From Methanosarcina siciliae T4/M (GTDB lineage Archaea; Halobacteriota; Methanosarcinia; Methanosarcinales; Methanosarcinaceae), in assembly GCF_000970085.1 (NCBI RefSeq), contig NZ_CP009506.1, positions 186,001 through 250,000 on the forward strand: a stretch of 64,000 nucleotides of DNA. Direction: 5' to 3'. This document shows, piece by piece, positions 26,787-35,580 of this stretch. Position numbers and translations under genes: made by a program. Below the pieces are notes generated by a model that was not told where the DNA came from, made no database searches, and worked only from the letters and a program-made list of their open reading frames with translations. How positions within the stretch are numbered: position 1 is the stretch's first letter; each line of letters opens with the position of its first letter.

Positions 26787-27677
26787 TTATTTTGTCGTAA
26801 CTTCACACCCGTCCCGGGTTATTATTACCGTATGTTCTGTCTGGGCCACAAGCCCTCCGGCACTTTCAACAAGTACAGGATAAGAGTGGAGAATTCCGGC
26901 TTTTTCAAGCTGGATCAATGAAAAATCAAGTTTGTCCGACTCGATCCAGCGCTTTGCAAAGGGGAGTTCCCTGTACGCTTCTACCTGTTTCAGGACGTTT
27001 CTGACTGCTGGGAGGCGGACAGGTTTTTTCTTTATAAGGCTGTAGATCTCTGCCCAGCTTCCATCGTGCACAAGGCCCGTTCCGTTAGTTGCAAAGGGTT
27101 CGATTGCAAGAACGTCTCCTTCCTTCAGGATAACTCCCCCCTCTACATGTTTGTTGGGCACCGAGGGATTATCATGGGCCTCATACTGGGAAAGCCCATG
27201 GCCTGTGAGGTTTGTAATGGGATTTAAGCCATAGCTGCGGATCTTCTCTTCTATTGCAGCCCCGACCTCTCCTGTGCTGATTCCCGGTTTCATAAGGTCA
27301 ATAGCTGCTGCAAGGGCTCCTTCCGATGCTTTTACGATATCTGAATTGCCCGAAAGGTCCACGGTTATTGCCGAGTCTGCTATGTATCCGTCAACGTGGA
27401 CTCCGAGGTCCAGCTTTACCATATCGTTTCCGAAGACGTCCTGGTCTCCTGCCTTAGGAGTTGCGTGGGCAGCTTCCTGGTTTCTTGAGATATTGCAGGG
27501 GAAGGCAGGTTTGCCTCCGAGTTCTATGGTTTTCTTTTCAACAAATTCAGCAACTTCGAGCAGGCTGTTTCCGACTCTTATCATGTCTGCGGCCTCGGCC
27601 CTGACAATCTTCAGGATCCTGCCGGCCTCTCTGTACTTTTCAGTGATATCTTCTTTGTTGTATACGTTATCTGTCAT
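26787..27677 (-). CDS. map: methionine aminopeptidase, type II
   Basis: A 296-residue M24A metallopeptidase that removes the initiator methionine. Metal ligands are visible in KLDLGVHVDGYIADSAITVD (two Asp), GHGLSQYEAH (His) and LAIEPFATNG (Glu). The insertion before the C-terminus is that of archaeal/eukaryotic type II enzymes. A GGGGTTAAC ribosome-binding region precedes the ATG. Confidence 0.94.
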   Translation of the reverse strand: MTDNVYNKEDITEKYREAGRILKIVRAEAADMIRVGNSLLEVAEFVEKKTIELGGKPAFPCNISRNQEAAHATPKAGDQDVFGNDMVKLDLGVHVDGYIADSAITVDLSGNSDIVKASEGALAAAIDLMKPGISTGEVGAAIEEKIRSYGLNPITNLTGHGLSQYEAHDNPSVPNKHVEGGVILKEGDVLAIEPFATNGTGLVHDGSWAEIYSLIKKKPVRLPAVRNVLKQVEAYRELPFAKRWIESDKLDFSLIQLEKAGILHSYPVLVESAGGLVAQTEHTVIITRDGCEVTTK

Positions 27678-27912
27678 GTTAACCCCACTTAGTAATCTCT
27701 CTTGATTTATCCTGATTGTTATACTGATTTTGAACCTTGTTAAAGCATTTCTGTCAGCAGTTCTGACTATGAAATCCTATCTGTGAAATTTTGATTTATA
27801 CCCCCTTATTATGGTAGATTCCTGCTGTATTTATGCTTATTTCCTGTAATCCGGGGCTATATAAGGCAAATTAAAGCAAATTCTGACGATCTCCGGCGGC
27901 TTAATTTATATA

Positions 27913-29085
27913 TTATTTTAATACAAATCTCTTTTCCAGTCCTGTAAGGTTCTCACATCCGGTTTCGGTAACCAGTACCATATCCTCAAGCCGGATACCC
28001 CCTATTCCCGGATAATACAGGCCCGGCTCGATGGTTATCACGTTGCCTGCCTCCATGATAGCTCCGTTTTCTCCTACACTGGGAAGTTCGTGGATGTCAA
28101 GCCCTACCCCATGGCCTGTAGAATGAGTAAATCCGGCTTTTGACCCGCTTCTGTAGGTGTGATACCCCCTTGCCTCAAAAAGGTCACAGACCGCCCTGTG
28201 TATTTCAGATGAATGAACTCCGGGCTTAACCATTTCCAGCGCTTTTTGCTGGACTGTAAGTACGGTTTCATACATTGCCTTTAGTTTTTCCGAAGCTTCG
28301 CCTCTGGTCACGGTCCGCGTCATGTCTGCAAAATAACGCTTCTTTTTGCTCCTTGGGAATATGTCCAGGATGATTGGGGCATTTGCCCTGAGAGAGCCTT
28401 CCGTAGTTCCGTGAGGGTTTGAGGTGTCTTCCCCGCAGGAAACAATTGTCTCTTCGGCTTCACACCCGAAATCCAGCAGGGTATGGTCAATTACCGAGTT
28501 TACTTTAGCCCCGGTAAGGACCTGCCCTTCAAAATAGAGTATGTCATCCCTTTCCTCTGCTCCTGCTATCAGGGCAATTGCTGCTTCCATTGCCTTTTCT
28601 CCCGCCATTTGAGCATACTTTATGGCTTCAATCTCTTCCGGTCCCTTCACAGTTCTCATTTTCCTGAAAGGGCTTTTTACAGGCAGTACGGTAAAACCTG
28701 CTTCTGTAAGGTATTTTGAGTAAAAGATAGGAAAATCGTAGGCTACAGCAATTTTTTTTACTTTTTCTTCAAGGAGCAGCTCGGATATACAGGCTGCATA
28801 GGCAATAGATGCATCCTTTTTCTCCTTGATTTTTTCACGGTAGCCAAAGTCCTGAGTGGTTTTTATATTCGAAACCCTTGACTCGATTTCAGCTCTTCCG
28901 CGCTCCATTTCTGAGATGAAAAGAATTTCTCTCCCGCTTTCGGTTTGCAGGTAAATGAACTCGTCCGATGCCAGGAAGCGGGTTACGTAGTAAATATCGG
29001 CACTGTGAATATCCCCTGTCATCAGATAGGCGTCTGCTCCTGCTTCCTCAAGGGCCTTTTTTATACTGAAGTCTGTCTCTTTCAT
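27913..29085 (-). CDS. Xaa-Pro dipeptidase-like M24 peptidase
   Basis: A 390-residue pita-bread metallopeptidase. The N-terminal creatinase-like domain covers about residues 1-150; the catalytic domain has IILDIFPRSKKKRYFADMTRT (metal Asp residues), HSTGHGVGLDIHE (His), ITIEPGLYYPG and GGIRLEDMVLV (Glu ligands). This is the arrangement of prolidases cleaving Xaa-Pro peptides; exact specificity is inferred. The same strand carries another M24 enzyme (map) 235 bases downstream. Confidence 0.88.
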   Translation of the reverse strand: MKETDFSIKKALEEAGADAYLMTGDIHSADIYYVTRFLASDEFIYLQTESGREILFISEMERGRAEIESRVSNIKTTQDFGYREKIKEKKDASIAYAACISELLLEEKVKKIAVAYDFPIFYSKYLTEAGFTVLPVKSPFRKMRTVKGPEEIEAIKYAQMAGEKAMEAAIALIAGAEERDDILYFEGQVLTGAKVNSVIDHTLLDFGCEAEETIVSCGEDTSNPHGTTEGSLRANAPIILDIFPRSKKKRYFADMTRTVTRGEASEKLKAMYETVLTVQQKALEMVKPGVHSSEIHRAVCDLFEARGYHTYRSGSKAGFTHSTGHGVGLDIHELPSVGENGAIMEAGNVITIEPGLYYPGIGGIRLEDMVLVTETGCENLTGLEKRFVLK

Positions 29086-29194
29086 GCAAGGTAATTCTGG
29101 TGTTTGTAGATAAAGTTGTTATCGTCGGCTTGCTGGCAGGCCGGTGTACGGATGCTTACCCGGTGGATACTGACCAGGATCATTTCTTACTTTT

Positions 29195-29845
29195 TCATCT
29201 TCCCTTTTTATTTTCCCTTGCCTGTGTTCTTTTTTCTATCTCCTTCATTTCGTTCCCAAGAATTAAAAGTTCCTCCAGCATAGTGAAATATCTGTCAAGG
29301 GAAGCTGTCATCTCGTCTGAAAACCTGAGAATGCATATATATTTTCGTCTCCCCCGCTCTTTCACCCATATCCTATCTCCAGGGGCTTCATCTTTCAGGT
29401 CGGCGAAAATTTCTGCCGCGCAGCCCAGGATCATCCGGACGCTTGATGTCAACCCTTTTTTCATTTTATCTTTTTTAAACTCCAGGTAGTCGCGGAAGAC
29501 GTCGTTCTGAAGCAGCTGATCCCTGTGGGCCCAGTACTCATCCCTGTTGAGGTTCTCTTCAACAATAAGAGGGATTCCGGAATTCATTTCCTTCAGGTGT
29601 GACATTTTATCCGGTTTCTTTTTGTCGGTGTCTTTATTCCTGGGATAAACGTCTTTTCCCATAGGAAGCGTGTTTAATTCCAGCTCCCTTTGAATCCATT
29701 CCAGGGTGAAACTTTTAGTGGCTTCGATAAAAATGAGAGTTTCCTTTTCCATTTTTTCTCTGGTACTATCCATATTCTTATGGAGCTCTCTAACTATGTC
29801 GACTTTTTCTCCGGAACAATCCTGAGTATGGGACTTAATTCCCAT
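29195..29845 (-). CDS. unrecognised charged protein
   Basis: A 216-residue, highly charged and mostly helical protein without membrane segment or signal peptide. Recognisable stretches are ATKSFTLEWIQRELELN and GDRIWVKERGRRKYICILRF; no known motif is evident. A good ribosome-binding site (GAGGTTAG) stands before the ATG, and codon use matches the neighbours, so it is a real gene. It lies 109 bases upstream of the M24 dipeptidase gene on the same strand. Confidence 0.65.
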   Translation of the reverse strand: MGIKSHTQDCSGEKVDIVRELHKNMDSTREKMEKETLIFIEATKSFTLEWIQRELELNTLPMGKDVYPRNKDTDKKKPDKMSHLKEMNSGIPLIVEENLNRDEYWAHRDQLLQNDVFRDYLEFKKDKMKKGLTSSVRMILGCAAEIFADLKDEAPGDRIWVKERGRRKYICILRFSDEMTASLDRYFTMLEELLILGNEMKEIEKRTQARENKKGR

Positions 29846-30165
29846 TTTCTAACCTCTTCTTTCAGTTTCATTCCTTAATGCTCTTCTCTTTACATGTTTT
29901 TTATGGAAAAGTATTCGGGGTTTCAAGATTATGGATTTGATAAAATGCGGTTAAAAGGGTCCATAAAAGCGGAAGGATTGGGCAGGAAGCAGGGGTAACT
30001 GACAGAGCGGGGAAGTAAAGGGCAGAAGCAAGTAATCCGGGCCAGAAGTTTCAGGAATAACGGCCTTATTTATTAGGAATGGATACCACCGGTAAAAATC
30101 TTGAATTATATAAAAACAGGTTCAACAGTTAAATGTAAAACAAAATTTACACAGTCGGCCAATTG
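29846..30165. other. spacer downstream of tRNA-Asp
   Basis: About 320 bases with no ORF or RNA that I can support. It lies between the hypothetical gene start and the end of the tRNA-Asp transcript. Confidence 0.4.
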
Positions 30166-30173
30166 AAAAAAAA
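30166..30173 (-). terminator. oligo-T terminator after tRNA-Asp
   Basis: On the minus strand eight consecutive T residues begin four bases after the tRNA discriminator base, the usual arrangement for archaeal tRNA termination. Confidence 0.6.
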
Positions 30174-30177
30174 GAAG

Positions 30178-30250
30178 CGCCCGGACCGGGATTCGAACCC
30201 GAGTCGGAGCCTCGACAGGGCTCCATGATAGGCCTCTACACTATCCGGAC
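30178..30250 (-). tRNA. tRNA-Asp (anticodon GTC)
   Basis: The complement folds as a complete tRNA: acceptor GTCCGGA pairs with TCCGGGC (one G-T wobble), the anticodon stem GAGCC/GGCTC encloses the loop CTGTCGA with anticodon GTC, and the T arm has the TTCGAAT loop. The discriminator is G, as expected for Asp. CCA is not encoded. Confidence 0.93.
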
Positions 30251-30310
30251 ACTTCGGTCTTCTTAGCTGCTGTTTTTCCCGCATTGCGAGCAAATCTTAA
30301 ATGTCTTTCC

Positions 30311-30320
30311 GATATATAAA
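30311..30320 (-). promoter_or_regulatory. TATA box for tRNA-Asp
   Basis: TTTATATATC on the minus strand lies 61-70 bases before the mature tRNA 5' end, implying a short 5' leader removed by RNase P and a promoter separate from that of tRNA-Tyr. Confidence 0.5.
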
Positions 30321-30360
30321 TGTTCCCGTTGACTGACTTCGATTCTGGTGAATGTTCAGG

Positions 30361-30473
30361 TCCCGCCTCCCAGACTCGAACCGGGGACATCGCGGTGCCT
30401 GCGCAGAGATGTACGGGAGGAACCCGCACGAGCCGAACTACAGCCGCGCACTCTACCACTGAGTTAAGGCGGG
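30361..30473 (-). tRNA. tRNA-Tyr (anticodon GTA) with a 41-nt intron
   Basis: Acceptor CCCGCCT pairs perfectly with AGGCGGG and the discriminator is A. The anticodon stem CGCGG/CCGCG is interrupted after position 37 by an intron at 30397-30437. Around the junctions a canonical bulge-helix-bulge can be drawn: CTGT of the exon pairs with GCAG of the intron, leaving 3-nt bulges AGT and GCA, each cut after the second base. The intron also forms a hairpin GCGGG/CCCGT. Removal would need the archaeal splicing endonuclease. Confidence 0.92.
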
Positions 30474-30481
30474 ATTATGAT

Positions 30482-30519
30482 ACTGCTTCAGTGTTGCACA
30501 GGGCTACACTGCTTCAGTG
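30482..30519. repeat. two copies of a palindromic CACTGCTTCAGTG element upstream of tRNA-Tyr
   Basis: ACTGCTTCAGTG (30482-30493) and CACTGCTTCAGTG (30507-30519) recur within 40 bases; each is itself an inverted repeat around CTT. They sit between the likely tRNA-Tyr promoter (TATATA near 30530) and the tRNA 5' end, so they lie in the leader. Confidence 0.6.
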
Positions 30520-30694
30520 CACCATCTCCATATATGGTGATGGTATTTATGTTTTTCGCTGGAAGTTGGAATAATAGCTGACATTTATGACATTTTTCAT
30601 ATATATCAAAAATACTTTTGTATATTACAGGGAACATAAAGCATAATCAAAGTAAGAAAACGGACAGATCTCACAAATAGAAAGGGTAAGGAAT

Positions 30695-31033
30695 ATGGTC
30701 GCCCAAATTTTTACGAACGCCAATTGTTTCGATACGGTCAGCGTCAGCCTTGGAGACACCTTTGTGATAAAACTCAGGGATGAACCTGGAGAGCACCTGT
30801 ACAGTAAGGAAGAACCCGTTGCTGAAACTGTATGGAAAATGGAGGCCGAAGAGGGTCTCAAATTGCTCCGGGAACAATTCACTCCGGATATTCCGGACAC
30901 AAAGACTATTCCAGGAATTCATGAATGGGAATACGAGGCTGTAAAACCGGGTACCTGGGATGTTGAAGGCACTTACACCATTTTCCGTTTTGGAGGCGAG
31001 AGAAAGTTCAAACTAACTGTTAAGGTTGTTTAA
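30695..31033 (+). CDS. small beta-rich protein, possibly chagasin-like (I42) protease inhibitor
   Basis: A 112-residue acidic protein without signal peptide. Its spacing of beta strands, VSLGDTFVIKLRDEPGEHLYS, the PGIHEWEYEAVKPGTWDVEG loop and the closing RFGGERKFKLTVKV resemble I42 (chagasin) inhibitors of papain-like cysteine proteases, but the family loop NPTTGYxW is not clearly present, so the assignment is tentative. GGTAAGGA lies just before the ATG. It is isolated between the tRNA pair and the S-adenosylmethionine synthetase gene. Confidence 0.6.
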   Translation: MVAQIFTNANCFDTVSVSLGDTFVIKLRDEPGEHLYSKEEPVAETVWKMEAEEGLKLLREQFTPDIPDTKTIPGIHEWEYEAVKPGTWDVEGTYTIFRFGGERKFKLTVKVV

Positions 31034-31414
31034 GAAATTTTTTGAATTCAAACATTTTTTATTTTTTTGTGACTTCTTATCTAATTAAAAGTCTGCCTCA
31101 TATAGTTGGAGATGTCAGCCTGGTTCCTGAGGCTGCTTTCACTATTTAACACCTGATTTTGGAAAGGATCTGAAAGGTTGAAAAATTCCTTCTTTAATAA
31201 TTCCTTTCTAAGCTATAAGCCCCATTTTAAACTCTATCTTAAAATTCTGAACGGCTAATGGGCTGGATATTGGGAAAGGGATGGTAAAAGAAAGTTGAGG
31301 CAAAAAAGTTGCAACAAAATAATGATCCAGTAAAAAGAAAGGTACGGCAAAAAGATGCGAAAGGAACCCGAAGTTTCTTCTTGATATCTCCGGGCTCAGA
31401 AATTTTTGGTTTTA
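31034..31414. other. convergent spacer with T-rich terminator region
   Basis: The first 45 bases after the upstream stop contain runs of six and seven T residues (about 31040-31075), a likely terminator on the plus strand. The remaining bases hold no gene I can support. Confidence 0.45.
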
Positions 31415-32611
31415 TCAGAAGGTGTTCAGTTCACCCCTGATGACCATTTCAGTGATTTTTGTTACATTGGAAAGCCAGTCGTCAATTACAACTTCAGCTT
31501 CCGATTTGACCTTCTCAAAGGAAGTACCTTCTTTTGGAATGATCTGAGCGCTTGCCACAAGGGGCTGATCAATTGGTTTTGCAATCTGCGAGAGCAGTCT
31601 GATATATACGTCCTGTACTTCCGGAACCTGTTTTACGATATCCCTGGCCATCTGGGTCGAGAGGAGGTTGTAGATTTTTCCGATATGGTTAATCGGGTTC
31701 TTTCCGCTGGTTGCCTCCATGCTCATAGGCCTGTTTGGTGTGATTAACCCATTGCAACGGTTTCCACGCCCTACCGAGCCGTCGTCCCCCATCTCGGCTG
31801 AGGTTCCGGTGACGGTGAGGAAGATACAGCTTGTTTTCAGGTTATCGCCCGTGTTAATGTAGACATTTACATCCCGCTCGGTATAGCGAGTTGCAAGCTC
31901 TTTTACATAGGTCTTCATTTCCTGAGTCATGTTTATGTAGCTGTCCAGGTCGTCAACATAGCGTCCGATCATGCCGCTGCATATTGTAAGGGTTATATCT
32001 TCTCCATCCCTGAGCCCCATTACTTTCATGTCTTCTCCTATTGCAGGCATGCGGGACTTCAGATCGGTAAGGAGCTGTCTTTCGGTATTGTAGACTATAT
32101 TTTCAAGTTCGGAAAAGGGAGCGTGCCCAACTCCGAAAGAGGTGTCATTTGCAACCGGAACCCTGTCTCTCTTAAAGACCTCTCTGAGGTCTGAGGATCC
32201 TGTTCCGAGTTTGCAGTCCATAATCACGTCTCTTTCAAGATCCATGTTTACCATAGTCTTTCTCAGGTAATTCCTGGCAGCCTGGAGGGCTACGGACTCG
32301 GTGGCAAGTTCTACACCTTCGAACTCTTTAGTGGCCCGGCCTACGAGTAGCATATAAATTGGCTGCAGTACTTCTCCTCCTCCGAATTCCGGGCTTGATC
32401 TTCCGGCTACTATCTGGGTTTCATCAGTGTTGTGGTGGAGTACGGTTCCACATTTGCTTATGTATTCCCTGCATAGCGCTCGGCTTACGGCTTCGGCAAG
32501 TCCGTCCGATATGCTGTCAGGGTGCCCTATCCCTTTGCGTTCTACAAGCTCTATACGTTGTTTTTCGATAGGAGTTTGCAAAAGCTCTTCTACTTTTATA
32601 TTTCGGGCCAT
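31415..32611 (-). CDS. mat: S-adenosylmethionine synthetase, archaeal type
   Basis: A 398-residue archaeal methionine adenosyltransferase, which makes SAM from methionine and ATP and is only distantly related to bacterial MetK. Typical blocks are RKGIGHPDSISDGLAEAVSR near the start, TDETQIVAGRSSPEFGGGE, GTGSSDLREVF and GDDGSVGRGNRCNGLI. GAGGATCC lies just before the ATG. The 490-base upstream spacer is shared with hisG, transcribed the other way. Confidence 0.95.
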   Translation of the reverse strand: MARNIKVEELLQTPIEKQRIELVERKGIGHPDSISDGLAEAVSRALCREYISKCGTVLHHNTDETQIVAGRSSPEFGGGEVLQPIYMLLVGRATKEFEGVELATESVALQAARNYLRKTMVNMDLERDVIMDCKLGTGSSDLREVFKRDRVPVANDTSFGVGHAPFSELENIVYNTERQLLTDLKSRMPAIGEDMKVMGLRDGEDITLTICSGMIGRYVDDLDSYINMTQEMKTYVKELATRYTERDVNVYINTGDNLKTSCIFLTVTGTSAEMGDDGSVGRGNRCNGLITPNRPMSMEATSGKNPINHIGKIYNLLSTQMARDIVKQVPEVQDVYIRLLSQIAKPIDQPLVASAQIIPKEGTSFEKVKSEAEVVIDDWLSNVTKITEMVIRGELNTF

Positions 32612-33103
32612 TTGGATCCTCTTTTTTCAAAATTATTGGTACATTTATTGTTAGATTGTTAGATGTTAATATTACCACTTTATTAATCTTTACTCTGTTT
32701 TCATAATTTATTTTCCCGGGGGTAACTTAAATTAATTGCGATGCTATTGTAACATTTATATTATTATTTTTATGATTCGATAGATTGTTTCTATTAAATT
32801 ACTACGGCTATATAATGCTTCCCATATATTCATTACTGGTAGTTATATCATATTTAAATGGTTTATCTTTCTACTTCGACTTCAAAAATTAACCCCTTAT
32901 CTTTGTGTAAAAATTTATCTCATTTTGGATTTAACGCTCTAATTAACAGGGTTTCGTGAAAAAAGTTTACCCTGAACCTTACCGTGAAGTCTATATTATA
33001 CGAGAGTATTTTATACGAGAGTATTCTGGATAAATGTTTTATACGGAATGAGCATACCCGGGATAAGTTTCCCGACAGACTACTCTATTAGAGGACATAG
33101 CAG
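32612..33103. other. 492-base divergent promoter region between mat and hisG
   Basis: AT-rich with no supported ORF. A 15-bp unit, TTATACGAGAGTATT, is tandemly duplicated at 32996-33010 and 33011-33025. A TATA-like TTTTATAC follows near 33036, which would place the hisG transcript start near 33065. Confidence 0.55.
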
Positions 33104-33973
33104 ATGATTCGCATTGCAATACCAAACAAAGGTCGCCTTCACGAACCCACAATGTCTCTTTTTAAAGATGCGGGGCTCCCCATTAGCGGTGGAGCCGAAA
33201 GTCGAATACTTTTCGCAAAAACTACGGACCCTGATATTCATATTCTCTTTGCCAGGGCTGCTGATATACCTGAGTACGTTCAGGACGGAGCTGCGGATGT
33301 AGGTATTACGGGCATGGATCTTATTACGGAAAGAGGGGCAGAGGTTGAGGCTCTTCTGGATCTTAAATTCGGGAGGGCAAGCCTTGTCCTTGCAGTCCCT
33401 GAGGACTCTGTTTTCCAGAGTGCCCGGGATCTTGAAGGCAAAAAAGTGGCAACAGAGTTTCCGGAGATCACGCGCCAGTACTTCAAGAGCCTTGGAATCA
33501 ACGTTGAAGTTATAACGGTCAGCGGGGCATGTGAGATGACTCCTCATGTGGGAATTGCAGATGCCATTGTAGATATTTCCAGTTCCGGGACAACCCTTCT
33601 GATAAACCACCTGAAAGCTATTGACACAGTCTTTTCTTCCACTGTCCATTTGATTGCTAACAAAAAAAGCCTCAGGGAAAAGGAAAAAATCCTGGACATA
33701 AAAACCGCACTCGAAAGTGTGCTTAATGCAAAGAAAAAACGCTATTTGATGATGAATGTTCCCGAGGCATCTCTCCAAGCAGTAAAAGAGCTCCTTCCGG
33801 GAATGTCCGGACCAACAGTCATGAAGGTCGAATCCAGCAGGTCGTCTGAAGAATCCTTCCTTGCCGTTCATTCCGTTGTTGACGCAGACCTGATCTTTAC
33901 CATCGTGAACAAGCTCAAGAATGTAGGTGCAAGGGATATACTTGTCGTTCCTATCGAAAGGATCATGCCCTAA
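33104..33973 (+). CDS. hisG: ATP phosphoribosyltransferase, long form
   Basis: HisG starts histidine synthesis by joining ATP and PRPP. The 289-residue length and the C-terminal ACT-like region (AVHSVVDADLIFTIVNKLKNVGA) identify the long, HisZ-independent form, which is normally feedback-inhibited by histidine through that domain. Catalytic-domain marks are IAIPNKGRLHEP, DVGITGMDLI and DAIVDISSSGTTL. GAGGA precedes the ATG by nine bases. hisA and hisB follow on the same strand. Confidence 0.95.
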   Translation: MIRIAIPNKGRLHEPTMSLFKDAGLPISGGAESRILFAKTTDPDIHILFARAADIPEYVQDGAADVGITGMDLITERGAEVEALLDLKFGRASLVLAVPEDSVFQSARDLEGKKVATEFPEITRQYFKSLGINVEVITVSGACEMTPHVGIADAIVDISSSGTTLLINHLKAIDTVFSSTVHLIANKKSLREKEKILDIKTALESVLNAKKKRYLMMNVPEASLQAVKELLPGMSGPTVMKVESSRSSEESFLAVHSVVDADLIFTIVNKLKNVGARDILVVPIERIMP

Positions 33974-34074
33974 AGGAAATAGCTCTTTAAAGGAAATTAG
34001 CCCTGAAATTAATGAAGAGTAAACAGATATATACGGAAAATTTTTCTTGCAGATATCCGGAGATGTAGCTTTCT

Positions 34075-34827
34075 ATGACTTTTGAAGTGATTCCTGCAGT
34101 GGACATGAGGGGTGGGAAATGCGTTCAGCTTGTGCAGGGCGTGCCTGGCAGTGAGATCGTGTCCCTTGAAGATCCTCTCGCAGTTGCGCTTGACTGGGTA
34201 AGAAAAGGGGCAAAGACCCTTCATCTGGTAGACCTTGACGGAGCAATTGAAGGGGATCGAAAAAATGCTCCTATTATTGAAAATATAGTCCGGGCCTGCA
34301 GGGAGAAAGGCGTGGGTATCCAGGTGGGAGGGGGAATCCGGAGCTTTGAAGATGCGGCTTCCCTGCTTAAGCTTGGGGTTTCAAGGGTAATTCTCGGAAC
34401 TGCTGCCCTTCAGAATCCCGAACTTGTAAAAAAGCTTTCCAGTGCCTTTGGAAGTTCATGTGTAAATGTCGCGCTGGATGCAAAGAACGGGAAAATCTCG
34501 ATCAAAGGCTGGACCGAAGAGTGCGCGCAAACTCCTGTCGAAATGGGCAGAAAGTTTGAAGAGCTTGGAGCCGGAAGCCTCCTTTTTACGAATATAGATA
34601 ATGAAGGCCTGATGCAGGGAGTAAACCCTGACCCGACGAGGGAACTTGTGGAGTCTGTCATCATCCCTGTGATTGCATCCGGAGGGGTGAGTTCCCTCGA
34701 AGATCTGAAGGTTTTAAAGCAGACCGGAGCCTCGGGGGTTGTGGTAGGTAGTGCCCTCTACACAGGCAGGTTCACCCTTGAGGAGGCTATCGAAGCTATT
34801 TTAGATGATTGCTTTTTAGATGGTTAA
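34075..34827 (+). CDS. hisA: ProFAR isomerase
   Basis: HisA (250 residues) performs the Amadori isomerisation of ProFAR in histidine synthesis. It is a TIM barrel with the catalytic aspartate in VIPAVDMRGGKCVQL, the phosphate-binding VGGGIRS and the second aspartate in TNIDNEGLMQG. The late IASGGVSSLEDL completes the second phosphate site. It lies about 100 bases after hisG and 56 before hisB. Confidence 0.95.
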   Translation: MTFEVIPAVDMRGGKCVQLVQGVPGSEIVSLEDPLAVALDWVRKGAKTLHLVDLDGAIEGDRKNAPIIENIVRACREKGVGIQVGGGIRSFEDAASLLKLGVSRVILGTAALQNPELVKKLSSAFGSSCVNVALDAKNGKISIKGWTEECAQTPVEMGRKFEELGAGSLLFTNIDNEGLMQGVNPDPTRELVESVIIPVIASGGVSSLEDLKVLKQTGASGVVVGSALYTGRFTLEEAIEAILDDCFLDG

Positions 34828-34883
34828 TTACAGTTACTCCGGGGCAAAGTATTTAAGAAATTTAAAAGAGAATGTGATGGTGT

Positions 34884-35459
34884 ATGAGAACCTGCAGAAT
34901 CTCCCGCAAGACAAAGGAAACCGATATCCAGCTTGAACTGAACCTTGATGGCAAAGGTAGTGCAGACATCAGCACCGGATTGGGATTTTTTGACCACATG
35001 CTTGCTTCTTTTTCACGGCATTCGGAATTTGACCTTAAGGTGCGTGCCGAAGGCGACCTCTATGTAGACGAGCACCACCTGGTAGAAGATGTCGGGATAG
35101 TCCTCGGGAAGGCTCTTGCCGAAGTTCTTGGAGACATGGCCGGTATTGCCCGTTTCGGGGAAGCCAGAATTCCCATGGACGAATCCCTTGCCGAAGTTGC
35201 GCTGGACGTCGGAGGGCGCAACTATCTTGTTCTGAAAGCCGAGTTTTCAAGTCCTCAGGTGGGGCAGTTCAGTACCCAGCTGGTGCGGCACTTCTTCGAA
35301 ACCCTTGCCTCAAATGCAAAAATTACCATGCATGCAAGTGTCTATGGAGATAACGACCACCACAAGATAGAAGCCCTCTTCAAGGCTTTTGCCTATGCAA
35401 TGAAAAGGGCTGTAAAAATCGAAGGCAAAGAAGTAAAAAGCACGAAGGGCACTCTATGA
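34884..35459 (+). CDS. hisB: imidazoleglycerol-phosphate dehydratase
   Basis: A 191-residue IGPD, the monofunctional form without phosphatase domain. Manganese-binding motifs FFDHMLASFSRHSEFD, DEHHLVEDVG and later GDNDHHKIEALFKAFA are intact. It closes a three-gene his cluster; the remaining his genes are elsewhere. Confidence 0.95.
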   Translation: MRTCRISRKTKETDIQLELNLDGKGSADISTGLGFFDHMLASFSRHSEFDLKVRAEGDLYVDEHHLVEDVGIVLGKALAEVLGDMAGIARFGEARIPMDESLAEVALDVGGRNYLVLKAEFSSPQVGQFSTQLVRHFFETLASNAKITMHASVYGDNDHHKIEALFKAFAYAMKRAVKIEGKEVKSTKGTL

Positions 35460-35476
35460 ATTCCTTAGTTGCGCCA

Positions 35477-35494
35477 CCCGAATTGCGATTCGGG
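35477..35494 (+). terminator. strong stem-loop between hisB and fdhD
   Basis: CCCGAAT-TGCG-ATTCGGG is a perfect 7-bp stem with a four-base loop, 18 bases after the hisB stop and in an otherwise AT-rich spacer. It lies between convergent genes and may terminate or protect the his transcript; no long T-run follows directly. Confidence 0.5.
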
Positions 35495-35580
35495 AGCCCG
35501 CCATCCTTTTCTCTCCGCTCAAGAGGACTAACTTATGTATCATTTTGGTAGCAATACTTAACATTTAAGTTTTAAGCTCT

